Numbered from the stretch's first letter, positions 25,421-36,576 are shown. The stretch: 64,000 nucleotides of DNA from Perca fluviatilis (GCF_010015445.1 NC_053127.1:31934215-31998214), one strand, 5' to 3'. Notes: generated from the sequence alone by a model not told the origin. Translations and numbers: made by a program.

Positions 25421-25481
25421 AAAAGGGAAAACCAGAAATTCACTATAGATATCTTGTTTTTAACCTAAAATCAATTCCATG

Positions 25482-25584
25482 ACACACACAAACACACACA
25501 CACACACACACACACGCAACAATATTTGTGGGCAAGGTGTGACACAGACAGACAGAAACAGACAGAAACAGACAGACAGACAGT
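25482..25584. repeat. (CA)n then (GACA)n microsatellite
   Basis: CA repeats at about 25482-25516, then GACA/GAAACA units to 25584, 80 bp from the donor of the SH3 exon. Confidence 0.9.
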
Positions 25585-25662
25585 GAGACATGAACTGCCA
25601 TCAGTGATAACTTGCATCCGACACATTTCCTGTGAATAGTTTAAGAGGAGGAGGAGGAGTAC

Positions 25663-25744
25663 CTGGTTTTGGCACCGTGTTGGTCATGGACTGTGGCACT
25701 TTATCATTTATGAGCTCCACACACTCGCTGGGAAAGAAGCCAAC
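25663..25744 (-). CDS. arhgap32: arhgap32 coding exon (end of SH3, linker)
   Basis: 82-bp exon, phase 0 in, phase 1 out (last base G starts a valine codon). The acceptor is CTCCCCAG and the donor CCAG/GTACTC. It encodes VGFFPSECVELIND, the last SH3 strands with the conserved F-P-x-x-C-V-E-L motif, and then KVPQSMTNTVPKP of the linker to the RhoGAP domain. The following intron is 19.5 kb and contains a candidate internal promoter. Confidence 0.93.
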
Positions 25745-26027
25745 CTGGGGAGAGCACAGTAGTGAGACAGGCAGGAAGTACTAATCAGATTTAGCTGATA
25801 AAACAAAGACTAAGAGAGAATCAACACAGTATCTATGCTGAGGTGAGGTTGTCACATTAATTGCGTGTTTCTGTTAGTAGAAGCACAGTGACAAAGACGG
25901 CATCTAGGACTTGGTTTGGACATTTGCTGTCCAGGTGGCATGGAAATGACCACATCACACATTAAGTGTATCGTTGTACCTGGTGCTCCAGTGGATGGCA
26001 GTTTGGTACAGCTGTGTTTTGAGGTAT

Positions 26028-26062
<35 letters not shown>

Positions 26063-26115
26063 AACTGAAATTTAAACCCTATGTTGTATACAGCCAGATG
26101 TAGCCCAGTGGCACT

Positions 26116-26538
26116 AGTATACTACTATATCAACGACGTTCCATGCCGGATGTCCGTCTTTTCAGCCAGATGTCCGTCCCCTTCCTCTTTCTTTGTGTTG
26201 GCGTTCTAACCTCTGGTGGATTTGTGAGGACTATGGTTAACTGCTCCTCAGATCTCTGCAGGGTAAATCCAGACAGCTAGCTAGACTATCTGTCCAATCT
26301 GAGTTTTCTGTTGCATGAATAAAAACAACTATTGAACGTACACATGTTCCACCAAAACAAGTTCCTTCCCGAGGCTATTTTGCAGAGGCACCGAGGTTCT
26401 GTCCGCAAAGACGACTGTGATTGGTTTAAAAAAATGCCAATAAACCAGAGCACGTTTTTCTCCCATCCTAGAATGCTGTGTGGACTGGTAGACCTTCTTC
26501 CGCGGCGCTGTGAAGGAAGGTCTGGCAAAGCAAGACCA
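26116..26538 (+). mobile_element. fish repeat with 10-bp target duplication, family C copy 1
   Basis: Flanked by the perfect repeat CAGTGGCACT at 26106-26115 and 26539-26548. The inverse copy at 37546-37880 shares long stretches, such as ATCTCTGCAGGGTAAATCC and ACCAGAGCACGTTTTTCTC. The right end reads GGTCTGGCAAAGCAAGACC. No matching terminal inverted repeat was recognised, so the class is open. Confidence 0.75.
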
Positions 26539-27650
26539 CAGTGGCACTGACTGACTACCTCCTAATGGATACAGGTGGTACTGCAGGTGTACTTGTGTCA
26601 CTTCACTCTGTGCATTTGCTGCTCAGTAATAGTGCGTTCCATTTGTACTCGGTAGTCGGATTTTCTGAGGTCAAAGACCTCCCCCTGACCTCGGATTTCT
26701 CTAACAACCTCCGGGTACACCGAGCTAAAAATCCAACAAGTCTGCCCCATACAACAGTTGTAAAAGCTGTAGTAACATACAGTTATTAGCACTTCTGCCT
26801 TATTTGTGTCTCACTAAATCAGTCGTACACACAGTCCTGTCCAACTTCTATCTGTGGACATGTTGCTATAGTGCTTGTATGCACACAAAAAAAACTGTGT
26901 ACAGCATTGGCTAGAACTAACCCCACAATGAAAAATCTGATTTGTAAATGGAATGCATTCAACTCGGTTGTTAAGTCATTCCCAGCTTCGGCTTCAGAGT
27001 TAAATGGAACGCACTGTTAATTCCCGAAAAAAATGTCCTGTGTGAGTTTCAGTCAGCCATTAGTATGAGTCTAGAAATTGTAGTTTGTATATAAAAGTGG
27101 CAGCAGAAAATGTCTCTGCTCCACTCTGTAACCCAGATGAGGGCAGTGGTGTCCAGGGACTGACAACTCATCTGAAATGGAGCTGAAGTGATGGGTAAGT
27201 GGCTGCTGGCTGCCATCCTGCAACAGAGCCCGACTGGCAGCACTACTTCTGGTAGGCAGCGGGCCAAAACACACGAGAGCAGAGAGGGCAGCGTGGGGGG
27301 GGCAGGTCAGAGGAGGTTCAGCCACACTTGAGCCTCAAAAGCAGGCTTTGTTGCTGCACTGAGAAAATTCTGATTGGTACTAAAGTCATCTCTTGAGGAG
27401 AGTTTGACATCAAAACTTTTGTTTAAATCATGCATTTAATAATAATAATAATAATATGAACTTTATTTGATACAGAAACTTACAAGACACAGGTTACTCT
27501 GTGTTCACTCATTATTTTTTAACCACAATTTAGAGATTTGTGCTTTTATGTCACTTGAATTATTTCTAAGATGCTTCATGCCTCAATACACACAGGGCTA
27601 GATTTACTCCAAAAATGATGCAATGCAAATGTGCGCTCTAGTTGCTGATG

Positions 27651-27655
<5 letters not shown>

Positions 27656-27693
<38 letters not shown>

Positions 27694-27712
27694 TGTGTGT
27701 GTGGACATACAT
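27656..27712. repeat. (GT)n microsatellite
   Basis: GT run of about 57 bp with one TT interruption. Confidence 0.95.
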
Positions 27713-27850
27713 GCAAGCTTCCTTTGCACATTAACTTCATATTTCTACTGTTAACCTCACAATCATTGTGACAAAACATACAATACGTAACATAATTGCT
27801 GCCTTGATAACTTTTCAGAAATGTAAAATCCTATCCCGAGTAATACAAAT

Positions 27851-28210
27851 TAGAGCTGGGCAATATATTGATATTATATTGATATCGTGATATGAGACTA
27901 GATATCGTCTTAGATTTGGGATATCGTAATATCGTAATATGACATAAGTGTTGTCTTTTCCTGGTTTTAAAGGCTGCATTACAGTAAAGTCATGTCATTT
28001 TCTGAACTTACCAGACTGTTCTAGCTGTTCTATGATTTGCTTTTACCCACTTAGTCATTATATCCACATTACTGATGATTATTTATTCATTGTGTAAATA
28101 TTTTGTGAAAGCACCAATAGTCAACACTACAATATCGTTGCGGTATCAATATCGAGGTATTTGGTCCAAAATATCGTGATATTTGATTTTCTCCATATCG
28201 CCCAGCCCTA
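27851..28210 (+). mobile_element. hAT-like MITE, family A copy 2 (most complete)
   Basis: The ends TAGAGCTGGGCAATAT and ATATCGCCCAGCCCTA are inverted repeats. The 360-bp body matches copies at 1972 and 40500. The flanks ATACAAAT and CTACAAAC agree at 6 of 8 positions, compatible with an old 8-bp duplication. Confidence 0.8.
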
Positions 28211-28764
28211 CTACAAACCACTGTACAGTGTTTTGCCTTCTGATAAGCCTTTAAACTGAACTTCTTGAATTATATTCCACGCCTCACACACACACACACA
28301 CACACACAGTCTTGACCTATTGTTATTAACCTACACTTCCGAGTAACTTGTACTATGCAAGAGGCTGTTAATTTAATATTTTTTATATCCTCAAAAAATA
28401 TGATATGTCATGATGCTGAGAGCTGAAACTAAGAGAACTAAGATGGTAACAAAAGTCCTAAACCGCACACGTTTCAATGTGTTCTAGGATGGGAGTAAAG
28501 ACTGTGTAGGAATATGAATCAGTTCCGCGTTACCCTGTAATCTGCTCAAAAGCCTAACAGGAAAGAGAGGATTTGTATCTTCCTTTGTCTTTTAACAAAC
28601 TCTGAGCATATGGAATCTGCTTTACAAAGCAACGTTCAACTTGTCCTTGAAATACCTCAAGTACAAATCTACTAAAAAGTTTACAGCTGAGTAAAAGACA
28701 GAGAAGGAGAAAATGTGTGCGTATTTTTTCTTACAGTCTGCAAAGTGCTTTGTGAGCTGCGTAC

Positions 28765-28842
28765 CTGAAAGCCATGCTTGCCCCTCCACCATGTGGTGTC
28801 TTCTTTAGGGGGCATGTCGATCACTGACACGATGTCGCCAAC
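28765..28842 (-). CDS. arhgap32: arhgap32 coding exon (SH3 core)
   Basis: 78-bp exon, 26 codons, phase 0 in and out, with acceptor TGTGCAG and donor CAG/GTACGC. It encodes VGDIVSVIDMPPKED followed by TTWWRGKHGFQ. The tryptophan pair and the G-F-Q turn are the SH3 ligand-binding core. The MPPKED-TTWW stretch is closer to what I recall of the paralogue ARHGAP33 than to human ARHGAP32, although the flanking exons are clearly of ARHGAP32 type. Confidence 0.94.
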
Positions 28843-29383
28843 CTGCACAGGGAGGAATGATAGAAAGAGTCAGATTGTCCCTTTACCTCTTATCGATAGA
28901 GGACTACAATAACTTTCAATAGGAAGAGCATACTTTTGTTAAAAGTGATCTGTCCAGAGTTGATGTCAAAAAATGTATCTATTCAGCAACTGAGTTGGAT
29001 CACAGTGTCATCAGTTGTCAGAAACAGGTTGATTGCAAGTAAGGTTTTCACATTTATTCACATCATTTTTATTTATTTCATCAGGAATTTACCTTGGTGT
29101 TTGGTGCAGAACAATAAACAGAGCAGAGAAAATTAAAAGATAAAAGCAAGTACTGCAAACCGTCAAGAAGCATAAATAAATAAATAAAGAGAATATTTTA
29201 AAATATATGTAAAATATATCCGTTTTAAAAATGAAAATGTGAACAGTTTTGACAGCTTTAACATTCGTATCTGAAAGACAGTGTTATTGCTGCTGCAGTT
29301 CTTTCTCCTTTATCTCTGTCTGTCAACAACAGATGAGGAAATATCTGCCAGGAATTCAGATAGAATCTCAGTACACCTAGAGA

Positions 29384-29432
<49 letters not shown>

Positions 29433-29451
29433 TGTGTCTGTGTGTGTGTGT

Positions 29452-29490
<39 letters not shown>

Positions 29491-29528
29491 TGTGTGTGTG
29501 TGTGTGTCTGTGTGTGTGTGTGTGTGTG

Positions 29529-29564
<36 letters not shown>

Positions 29565-29570
29565 GGTCAC
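28843..29570. other. arhgap32 intron (728 bp) with donor-proximal microsatellite
   Basis: About a quarter of this short intron is the compound repeat at 29386-29561, lying within about ten bases of the upstream exon's splice donor. The rest is AT-rich with no recognisable feature. Confidence 0.8.
29386..29561. repeat. compound (GT)n/(GTCT)n microsatellite next to a splice donor
   Basis: GT runs interrupted by TCTGTG, then about nine CTGT units, ending next to the donor of the exon at 29571. On the sense strand of the gene it reads GACA then CA repeats. Confidence 0.95.
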
Positions 29571-29693
29571 CTCGAAGGACAGCTCGTCTGAGGCCTGGGC
29601 GATGTAGCGCTTGATGACGTGGGCGGCAGCGATAGCTGGCACGTTGATGGACGACTCTTCATGAACCAGCAGATGATTTCCCTTATTGTCAAC
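29571..29693 (-). CDS. arhgap32: arhgap32 coding exon (linker and first half of SH3)
   Basis: 123-bp exon, 41 codons, phase 0 in and out; the acceptor is GTTAG/GTTGAC. It encodes VDNKGNHLLVHEE and, further on, AAAHVIKRYIAQASDELSFE. The second piece begins the SH3 domain, with the conserved acidic D-E-L-S-F-E strand. The donor is GTGACC, weak at position +5 (C instead of G). It is followed after about ten bases by a roughly 175-bp GACA/CA microsatellite in the intron. SH3 domains bind proline-rich partners; in the family this one lies between PX and RhoGAP. Confidence 0.93.
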
Positions 29694-32068
29694 CTAACAC
29701 ACACACACGCACACACACAAACACACACAGATTTAACACTTTTTTTCCAAACAGTGGCAGCCATTGGCTAACCTATGACTATGGGAAAAGATACAGCAAC
29801 ATGACAATATAATAGTCCTGCCATAGAAAGCAGCAACTCCTTTTCTACCAGCGTATCAAGTATTGTTGCGGTTGAGAATCATGATTTAATAGCTGGAATG
29901 GCTAGAAAATGCTGCTGTGTGAAAGTTTGCAGTAATCCTACAGCAATACTGTAGAACTATATCTACAAAAAACAAAACAAAATTACATAAATACATAACC
30001 CATTGCTATTAACCTATGTGTGTTAATTGTATAGCCCACTTGTTCTTGATAGGCTGGAAACAATAGACAGCGCTGATGGTTAGCTTAGCACACATATAAC
30101 CATAGTAAATCAAAGGCAGGATGCTAGCTACCTTCATATGTTAAGCTAAAGGTCAATGGTTTGGGCCTACTGCAGGGCAATTGAGGCCACACCCACTCAA
30201 CATTTGTATTCACTGTATATGCCTGTCTGCTTATTACAAAACAAAATGTTTATATTTATGTTTGTATAAGGTGGAGTTTGTATGAATTACCCAACATTTC
30301 CAGTTAATTCTCATAAATTCCCATTAATTCCCATAATTTCACATGAAAGTTTCCAAATTGCAATGTTTCCAATAATTCCCCAGCTAAACTTTCAATGCAA
30401 AGTTTCCGGAAATTTACCGGAAAATTTCACGTTTCATGTTTTCATCTTAAATTCAGACCCTCTCAATGTGTGTTTTCACTTCATCAAAGTTAACTGGAAC
30501 ATTTTGCTTGCCTAAAAATTTATTGTTCAGCGTTCGGCAGCACCTTGCCAACCAAGCTAGCTAGCGTTAGCTGGTATTTTAAGGGAAAGTCTGCTGATTT
30601 TCAACCAGCTCTGTGTACGGCCGTACGTGCAGATGAATGGCGCCAGTACCCGGAGGTCAGTGTTTACCCGCCGGTAAATCTCCGCTGGATGACTCGCTTC
30701 AAAAGGGTTGAAAATCGCCAACTTTCCCTCTCTTGCGTTTAGCTTAGCACGGCGCCATTGAAACTGTAAAGAACACTGGCTTGGCTGGGTCAACGTCCCC
30801 AGCCCCTCCACTCCAGGCTTCAAAACGGCAGTCCACAAACCAACGGCTGACGTCACTGATGCTCTGTCCGTTATTTTTCTTTGTTTGCAACATGTCATTG
30901 TGATGTCTTTTAGATATATTTCTTTTTGTTGCATTACAAAAGTCTTTGAGACTAAAGTCCCAGCAACTCAGACAGAAACCTCTGCATGACTATTATACTG
31001 TGGTAAAAGGAGGTTATCTTGCAGCTTTGTAACTGGAAAACAATACTACAATGCTTTTCCTTATTCCCAATGTGCAACAGTATCCCTGAATTTCCCGAAG
31101 GACTATTTCATGTGTAGGTAAGACCATTCAAAGGCAGATATAATAAAACATGAACTAATCTAAAGCAAAGCCTACACCTTTTGGTAAAAAGGCTCTCCCA
31201 TCCACTGAAAACATTTTGTTCTTTGTAGGGTTAATTTCGTCAGATGAGACGAGACTAAATATGTTCGTCAACAACCTTTTTTTCCATGACTAAGACTAGA
31301 CTGCACCAATGTCCAAAAACGCTGACTAAGACTGAATTAACGTTGACGAAAAAAGACGAGACTAAAATGTTTTGCATAAAATTAACTAAGATAAAATCGG
31401 TTTCATTTTCGTCTACAATCATCTCTACTTTTTCATCATGAGATGAAAATTCCGGTATCTACCGGACCGAATAGCAACGTGGATTTCGGTGCCTCATTTC
31501 GGTGCCACTGAAATGCCTGCGCTTCTCTCGGATGTTCCAAAACGGACGTTACGGGCAACCAAAGCATCGCTGCACGTGCTGCTAGTTAACACTAAACTTG
31601 ACAGCAAGTTATGTTAGCCCAGTGTTAGCTAGCGGCTAGATTAAACACGGATAAATGCTGACAGCTAAACGGTGTAAAGTGTGACCGTATTCCACTATAG
31701 AGGATTCCAACAGCGGGACGTCCTACATTCACCACCTGCCATCCTATCTAGTGGATGTTCAGCAATTCACTGGTGAAATAAGTTATTATTTCATTCTAAA
31801 TAAATCATTTAATTTTGACCATATGGCCTTAGCAACAAACAAGCCGTTCTTTAATCTCACCGACAGTCTTATTTTTTTTTTTTTAGATATATTGAGGATT
31901 CTTTTGACTAAAACTAGACTAAAATGACAAGACTTTTAGTCGACTAAAACTTGACTAACAATGACATTTGGCACAAGACTAAGACTAAATTAAAAATAGG
32001 TGACAAAATGAAAGCTAGTTCTTTGGACTCGGTGTGCTTCTTAAAGACACAGGGCAGTGCAGTCTCAC
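29694..32068. other. arhgap32 intron (2.4 kb)
   Basis: Holds a short CA repeat (29697-29727), a run of AATTCCCATAATTCC-like words (30290-30420) and the repeat at 31226-32010. No exon was found. Confidence 0.6.
31226..32010 (+). mobile_element. fish DNA-transposon-derived repeat (GACTAAA-rich)
   Basis: Starts TAGGGTTAATTTCGTCAGATG and ends with GACTAAATTAAAAATAGGTGAC. Both ends are rich in GACTAAAA words and related across the element, as in the familiar fish repeat of this type. A central 500 bp is unrelated and includes a poly-T run. Confidence 0.55.
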
Positions 32069-32161
32069 CTCCATCCACGTGAGGGCGGGCCCACAGTTGA
32101 TCTTGTTGTCAGCGATGGCTGAGAGCCGGGAGAGGTAAGCCAACAACATCTGGGAAACTGA
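32069..32161 (-). CDS. arhgap32: arhgap32 coding exon (end of PX domain)
   Basis: 93-bp exon, 31 codons, phase 0 in and out. I chose the acceptor GTTAG/TCAG over the CAG four bases downstream. It keeps phase 0 with the preceding donor and restores the serine-valine pair expected from the family. The donor is GAG/GTGAG. The exon encodes AYLSRLSAIADNKINCGPAL then TWME, the C-terminal helix of PX and the linker to SH3. Because the three PX exons at 36.7, 33.4 and 32.1 kb all start and end in phase 0, the transcript could skip the damaged exon without frameshift. Confidence 0.92.
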
Positions 32162-33373
32162 CTAACATGGCAGAAAAACACAGCGGCCAGTTAGAGACCG
32201 CACATTTACTTCAGATAGTACCACCCACTAATGCAATGATCCACTACTACTAACACACTGACTACTTAGCTCTTATAATGGGTGGTAATAATGACCATTA
32301 AAAGTCATCAGGTCCTTGTGTTATGTAAATGCAAATGGACTGCATGTACAGTGTATTGTACTTTTCTAGTCTTAATGACTACTCAAAATCCTTTAACATA
32401 TTATAGGCACCATTCACACACACTCACACACTTTTTTTTTCAGTTCATTTCAAACCTTTTTTGAAAACCCGGGGCCCATTGATAGAGACCCTCATTTTCA
32501 ATGGGGCAAAGTGCACAGCATGCATTTCAGCGAATGCCATTATAATAATAATTACAATAACATTTAAATTACAACAGATAAAAAGTTTAAACAATCAGGT
32601 AAGACAGACACATGAAGATACATACAGGTCATTTATCTAAGCCTTGAACTGACTGACAGATTGGGGAGAGAGATCAATTTTAAAGTGCTTGGTTCCTGGA
32701 ATTTGGAGCAGCAAACAATACAGCAGTCCTGCTCATTAGATAAACATTCACACACATAAGATAGACATTCCCATCAGATAAACATTCACACAACCGATGG
32801 CGCAGTTCGGTGGCAAATAACATTCAGGGAACAATGAATCCTATAAACAAAGCTACTGGTGAAAGTGTGATGAGTACTGCAGGCAGCGCATGCATGCACG
32901 CACGCACGCCCACGCACACCTCTGTGATAAAGTGGTTTTACCAGTTTGGTTTGACCATAAAGGTTTCGTCTGGCTCAGAATACAGTTCACAGAGGGGCTG
33001 AAGAGGGAACAACTGGCAAAGTATCAAATGGTGCATTCCAAAGACAAAGGCCATGTGGATCATTAGGATATATAAGCACAGTAAATGGTTTCATCTTGAG
33101 AACTGAAACCTTTAAAAGTATATGGGCAGCAAATGCTACCATTCATTTAATTTAGGGTCTGGCCAAGTATCGGATGGTTTAGTGAGAGCATAAAAAAAAC
33201 GTTCTGTGAGATTGAATACTGCATACTATGTCTGTAAAAAGGTCTTACCTGGGGACAGGATTTATTTCACGTTAAAACTGTGAGGAAAATGGGATCCAAA
33301 TCTGATGAAGCTCCATACTGGATTATTTTGCTTGTAAGCAAAGAGCGGGTAGATGTGTACTTTCAGCACTTAC
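32162..33373. other. arhgap32 intron (1.2 kb)
   Basis: No recognised repeat beyond a short ACGC run at 32898. No exon was found. Confidence 0.6.
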
Positions 33374-33418
33374 CTCTGACTGGTCAGTCAGACTGTCCAA
33401 TCGAGGCAGCTCAGACAG
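33374..33418 (-). CDS. arhgap32: arhgap32 PX exon, 3' part only (5' part missing)
   Basis: Fifteen codons read LSELPRLDSLTDQSE and end in phase 0 at a strong donor GAG/GTAAGT. They match the end of the PX exon of ARHGAP32 and join in frame to the next exon (SVSQ...). Upstream on the minus strand the similarity stops abruptly: the sequence becomes CTGCTAACTG with an in-frame stop and then an A-run and the arm of a long palindrome. No normal acceptor stands at the break. The only AG that would keep frame is the one inside TCTGAG, which would leave a 36-bp exon (33374-33409). About 31 codons expected before this point, including the R-x-Y lipid-binding motif, were not seen between here and 36701. 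Either the exon was cut by an insertion and deletion, or the assembly is wrong here. Confidence 0.75.
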
Positions 33419-33444
33419 CAGTTAGCAGGTCCGTTATTTTTTTT

Positions 33445-34088
33445 TAGCGTATATGGATGCAGTTATGCGTGTTTATCCACGTCAGATGACGGAAATACCA
33501 ATGGCCCGAAATGATACCAAAGGTCTACACTAGTATATATAGGTTATGCACTCATAAAACGATGGATTGTAAAGTTTGTAAATCACCAGAAGTTTATGAA
33601 CACTTGCCTGCTCTCTTCAGCTCTCTGTTGCTGCTGCTGCTACCTGCAGTTAGACGAGTGCTTGGGGCGTCTACAAATTACTACACCGAAAGAGATACAA
33701 CAAAAATATTTATTAATTTAATGATTTAATAAGGTAATGTCTCAAACTTACCTCAATTATTACTTGTCTCCTGCTAGTTATTTACAGCACTTACTTTAAA
33801 AATAAGTTAAATTAAAAAATTTTTGTTGTCTCTTTCGGTGTTGTATTGGCCGCCGGCTAAACTACTTGCGCTTCTTTCTACCATCAACAACACCAGGAAA
33901 GCAGCAACCGCGGCAGGGCAAGTGTTATTTACATAAACTTCTGGTGTACTACAACTTTCCAATCCATCGTTTTCGCTTTATACGTACTATATATACTAGT
34001 GTAGAACTTTCTTTCGTATCTTGCGGCGATTATTAGATAAGTCATTAAGACGATAGGTCCATCTGTCAAGTATTCAGCGGCAACGCTA
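33445..34088. mobile_element. long imperfect palindrome, MITE-like
   Basis: The two halves are inverted copies about position 33766. Pairs include CTACACTAGTATATAT (33525-33540) with ATATATACTAGTGTAG (33989-34004), the ACGATGGATTG words, the CCAGAAGTTTATG words and ACACCGAAAGAGA (33683-33695) with TCTCTTTCGGTGT. Weaker pairing reaches TAGCGT (33445) and ACGCTA (34088). No coding capacity. It starts about 25 bp from the truncated PX exon. Confidence 0.75.
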
Positions 34089-36523
34089 CTCTAGGTAACT
34101 CTCCCAATGTTAGACCAGAAAAGTGCTTCTGGGGGTGTTTGGCTCGAGGTCAGTGCTAAAGTACCCCATAAGTATCAAATAAACATAAAAAAAAAATAAC
34201 GTTTGAAGACAGCTGCGTGCTGTGCGTTTATTGAAAATGCAACGTTTGGGTCAGCGGCTGCAACACCCTAAACAAATAGGAGTAATTGATTGGAGAGGCA
34301 CTGAAAAAGAAGTGATACACAATCACTGTTGAACCGCAACAGGCACCTTACAATTATCAGTGACTGACAGCACACACAATAGTCGAGGGCACTCCATGTG
34401 TCTAAAACAATAGAAAGGTATACCAGTTGGGGGAGAGAAAGACATTATTAAGCACCATACTACAGATGCTGGGTCCTTTACATTGCTGCCAAGTGTTTTG
34501 AAAGAAAAGATTCACGTTTGAGCTTAATGAATGCATTTTCCTTACTTCCAGGCAGTAAGTGGTTTCCATTCATTTCTGAACAATGTGATAATTAACTAGC
34601 TGAATCTGTGTGGGATTGTCTTGAAGACTCTTCTGGTTTGGTGCGTTCAGGTGCTGGTTGGGAGAATCCAACATTTGAGTATCTTAGGGCAGGCTGCACA
34701 CACCAGCAACTCAGAAACCAGCAATTTTCTTTTTCTTCTTCTTTTTTTTTTTTTTTTTCTTGGAAAGCACCGAATAACTCTCTTAGGAAAAGTGGCATAC
34801 AAATAAAGTTGAGTTTATCATTATGAAAAATTACCGGGTACTTTTACGCATTACCTGCTGTCATATCATTATCTGGTGTAGACCCTTAACAAACCAAAGC
34901 AGGCTTCTTGTCTTGAGTGGTCTTGTGTGGTGACAAACACAGACACCAAACTATTTGTTGCCAGTGGTGTTGGGTATTGTTTGGGTTTTTTCGTACCCAA
35001 ACCTAGTTGCCAGTAGTTGATAACTACAAATGACTTTCTGGATAACATTACAAGAAGAGCCAGCAGCTTCCGTTTACCCTTTTGGCTCTGGGATGGTCTC
35101 TTCTGTTTTTGTCCCCACAGACACTCTTCTTTTCATGCCTCTACAATGGCCATGACACTGTCTCAGCCCTTCCTAGTAAAATGCAGTGATTAAATGCCAA
35201 CAGTGCAAGTGCAAACCTAGAGAATTTTGCCCTCAATCCACCACATTAAATGTAACTTTTCCTTTTTATAAATCTAAGAGTTTCTTTTTCATCTAGTATG
35301 ATCGGGCTGCAAACCTCAAAACCCACTGAGAGAGACTAGTGGTGGAAAAAGTATTTCGCTTTAATTTGGCCTAGAAAATCCGTCTGTACCGAGTCCAGGG
35401 TTTGTGCGACTGGGACTGCAGTGCACCACTCAGCCCACTGATTCTAGTGCTGTTTTAAAAGTGCTGGCTGGTAGAGACACGCTGGGGGGGCTCGGGGAAG
35501 TCTCTATGCTGTCCTGCCCCACTTTAAGATGCTACCCCCCCCCCCGCCCCCCCTTTCTTGGTCTGTGAACCAATCTCACTGTGCTGTGCTACTTTCTCTG
35601 TTTAAAGCTCTGAGGCCAACTCTTTGCCAGTTTTCCCCCTTTTCAAATAGAACTGGTGTAGATTTAGCAGTTTTCCGACAGAATTTCCCAGTACACAGCC
35701 ACATACTTGTGGGGCATTGCCAAGGTTGTGCAAATGGAATATGATCTGTAGAGGAAAATGCATGAAACCAGAATCAGAAATGCCACTGGAGGCGGCTTAG
35801 GAAAAGCTTCTGAGCAGCTGGTGTGCATGTGTGTACTACCTTAAGGCTATGCCCAATTTTGGGCTAATCAAATTTCTTGCAAAACTGTATGATGTAATCA
35901 TAAATAATTTGGCTGTTACTTTACTATGACATCCCTCCTTAATTCTTTTTCATTTTTGATTTAGACCAACTTCAAAGCCAACTTTTTCCTACACTATCAA
36001 CGTTGGCAATGACACTAAACAAGGAATGCTAAGCTAGCTGTAAGAAGAAGCTCAGCACGGACACAGCAGAAAATGATAGCTGGTGGATGCCACCACCAAT
36101 AACTGAATGATTTATTTTTATTTTTTTCAATAATGACGCAGACACGTCTAAACATTGCAACCTATTGTCTCGGAGCAGAATATATGCAATTAAATCCCCA
36201 AAAACTCAGCCACAGTAATATACAGAAACATTTGTATGGTACGGTGTAAAAGCTCAGGGTTTGACGAATTCACACTCTGAAGCCCTTTCTATTCGACTAT
36301 TATTCAGAATCTCTCACCCATCCTGGCATTCATCCACAGCTCTTTTCAATACATGACTTCTGAAAGAATAAGTTATGTATTTCAGAAATGTCTGAATTTG
36401 ACCCAGCACACAGGGAGGACTGCGCTGGATATCTGAACGGGTTGCACTGAATTATCATTTGTGGGTTGGAAATCACTTCTGACAAGTTTTTAGAGAAAGG
36501 CATGAATACATTTTGACAAATGT

Positions 36524-36526
<3 letters not shown>

Positions 36527-36576
<50 letters not shown>
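36527..36576. repeat. (TG)n microsatellite
   Basis: About 25 TG units, 126 bp from the donor of the PX exon. Confidence 0.95.

Larger units (their letters stand above)
6171..25662. other. arhgap32 intron (19.5 kb)
   Basis: The intron between the SH3 and RhoGAP exons. It carries the candidate internal promoter at 13980-14240 and a dense set of mobile elements: SINE 6831-7023, TTAA-type elements 7062-7429 and 12117-12462, nested insertions at 14632-15404 and 16006-17839, MITE 19818-20428, V-SINE-like 21381-21582, MITE fragment 22330-22608, LINE 22900-23497 and MITE 25158-25420. In 8700-11900, 18200-18900 and 20500-21240 I see no gene; ORFs there resemble no family I know. Confidence 0.6.
25745..28764. 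other. arhgap32 intron (3.0 kb)
   Basis: Contains an AT repeat (26030-26059), a repeat at 26116-26538, a GT repeat (27656-27712) and MITE copy 27851-28210. No exon was found. Confidence 0.6.

Noticed and set aside
29281..29642. Long ORFs of alternating Val-Cys or Thr-His
   Set aside because: Translations of the GT/CA microsatellite; the same applies at 49697, 50498, 54744 and 62542. Only the part overlapping 29571-29693 on the minus strand is real.
32147..32157. CAG acceptor four bases inside the PX-end exon
   Set aside because: Using it would break phase with the previous donor; the upstream GTTAG keeps phase 0 and the expected residues.
33440..33500. Minus-strand words resembling the missing PX residues (DKH, CI-Y/H)
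   Set aside because: They need several frame changes, include stops, and lie inside the palindrome arm where the mirrored half at about 34030-34088 has related sequence; most likely chance.
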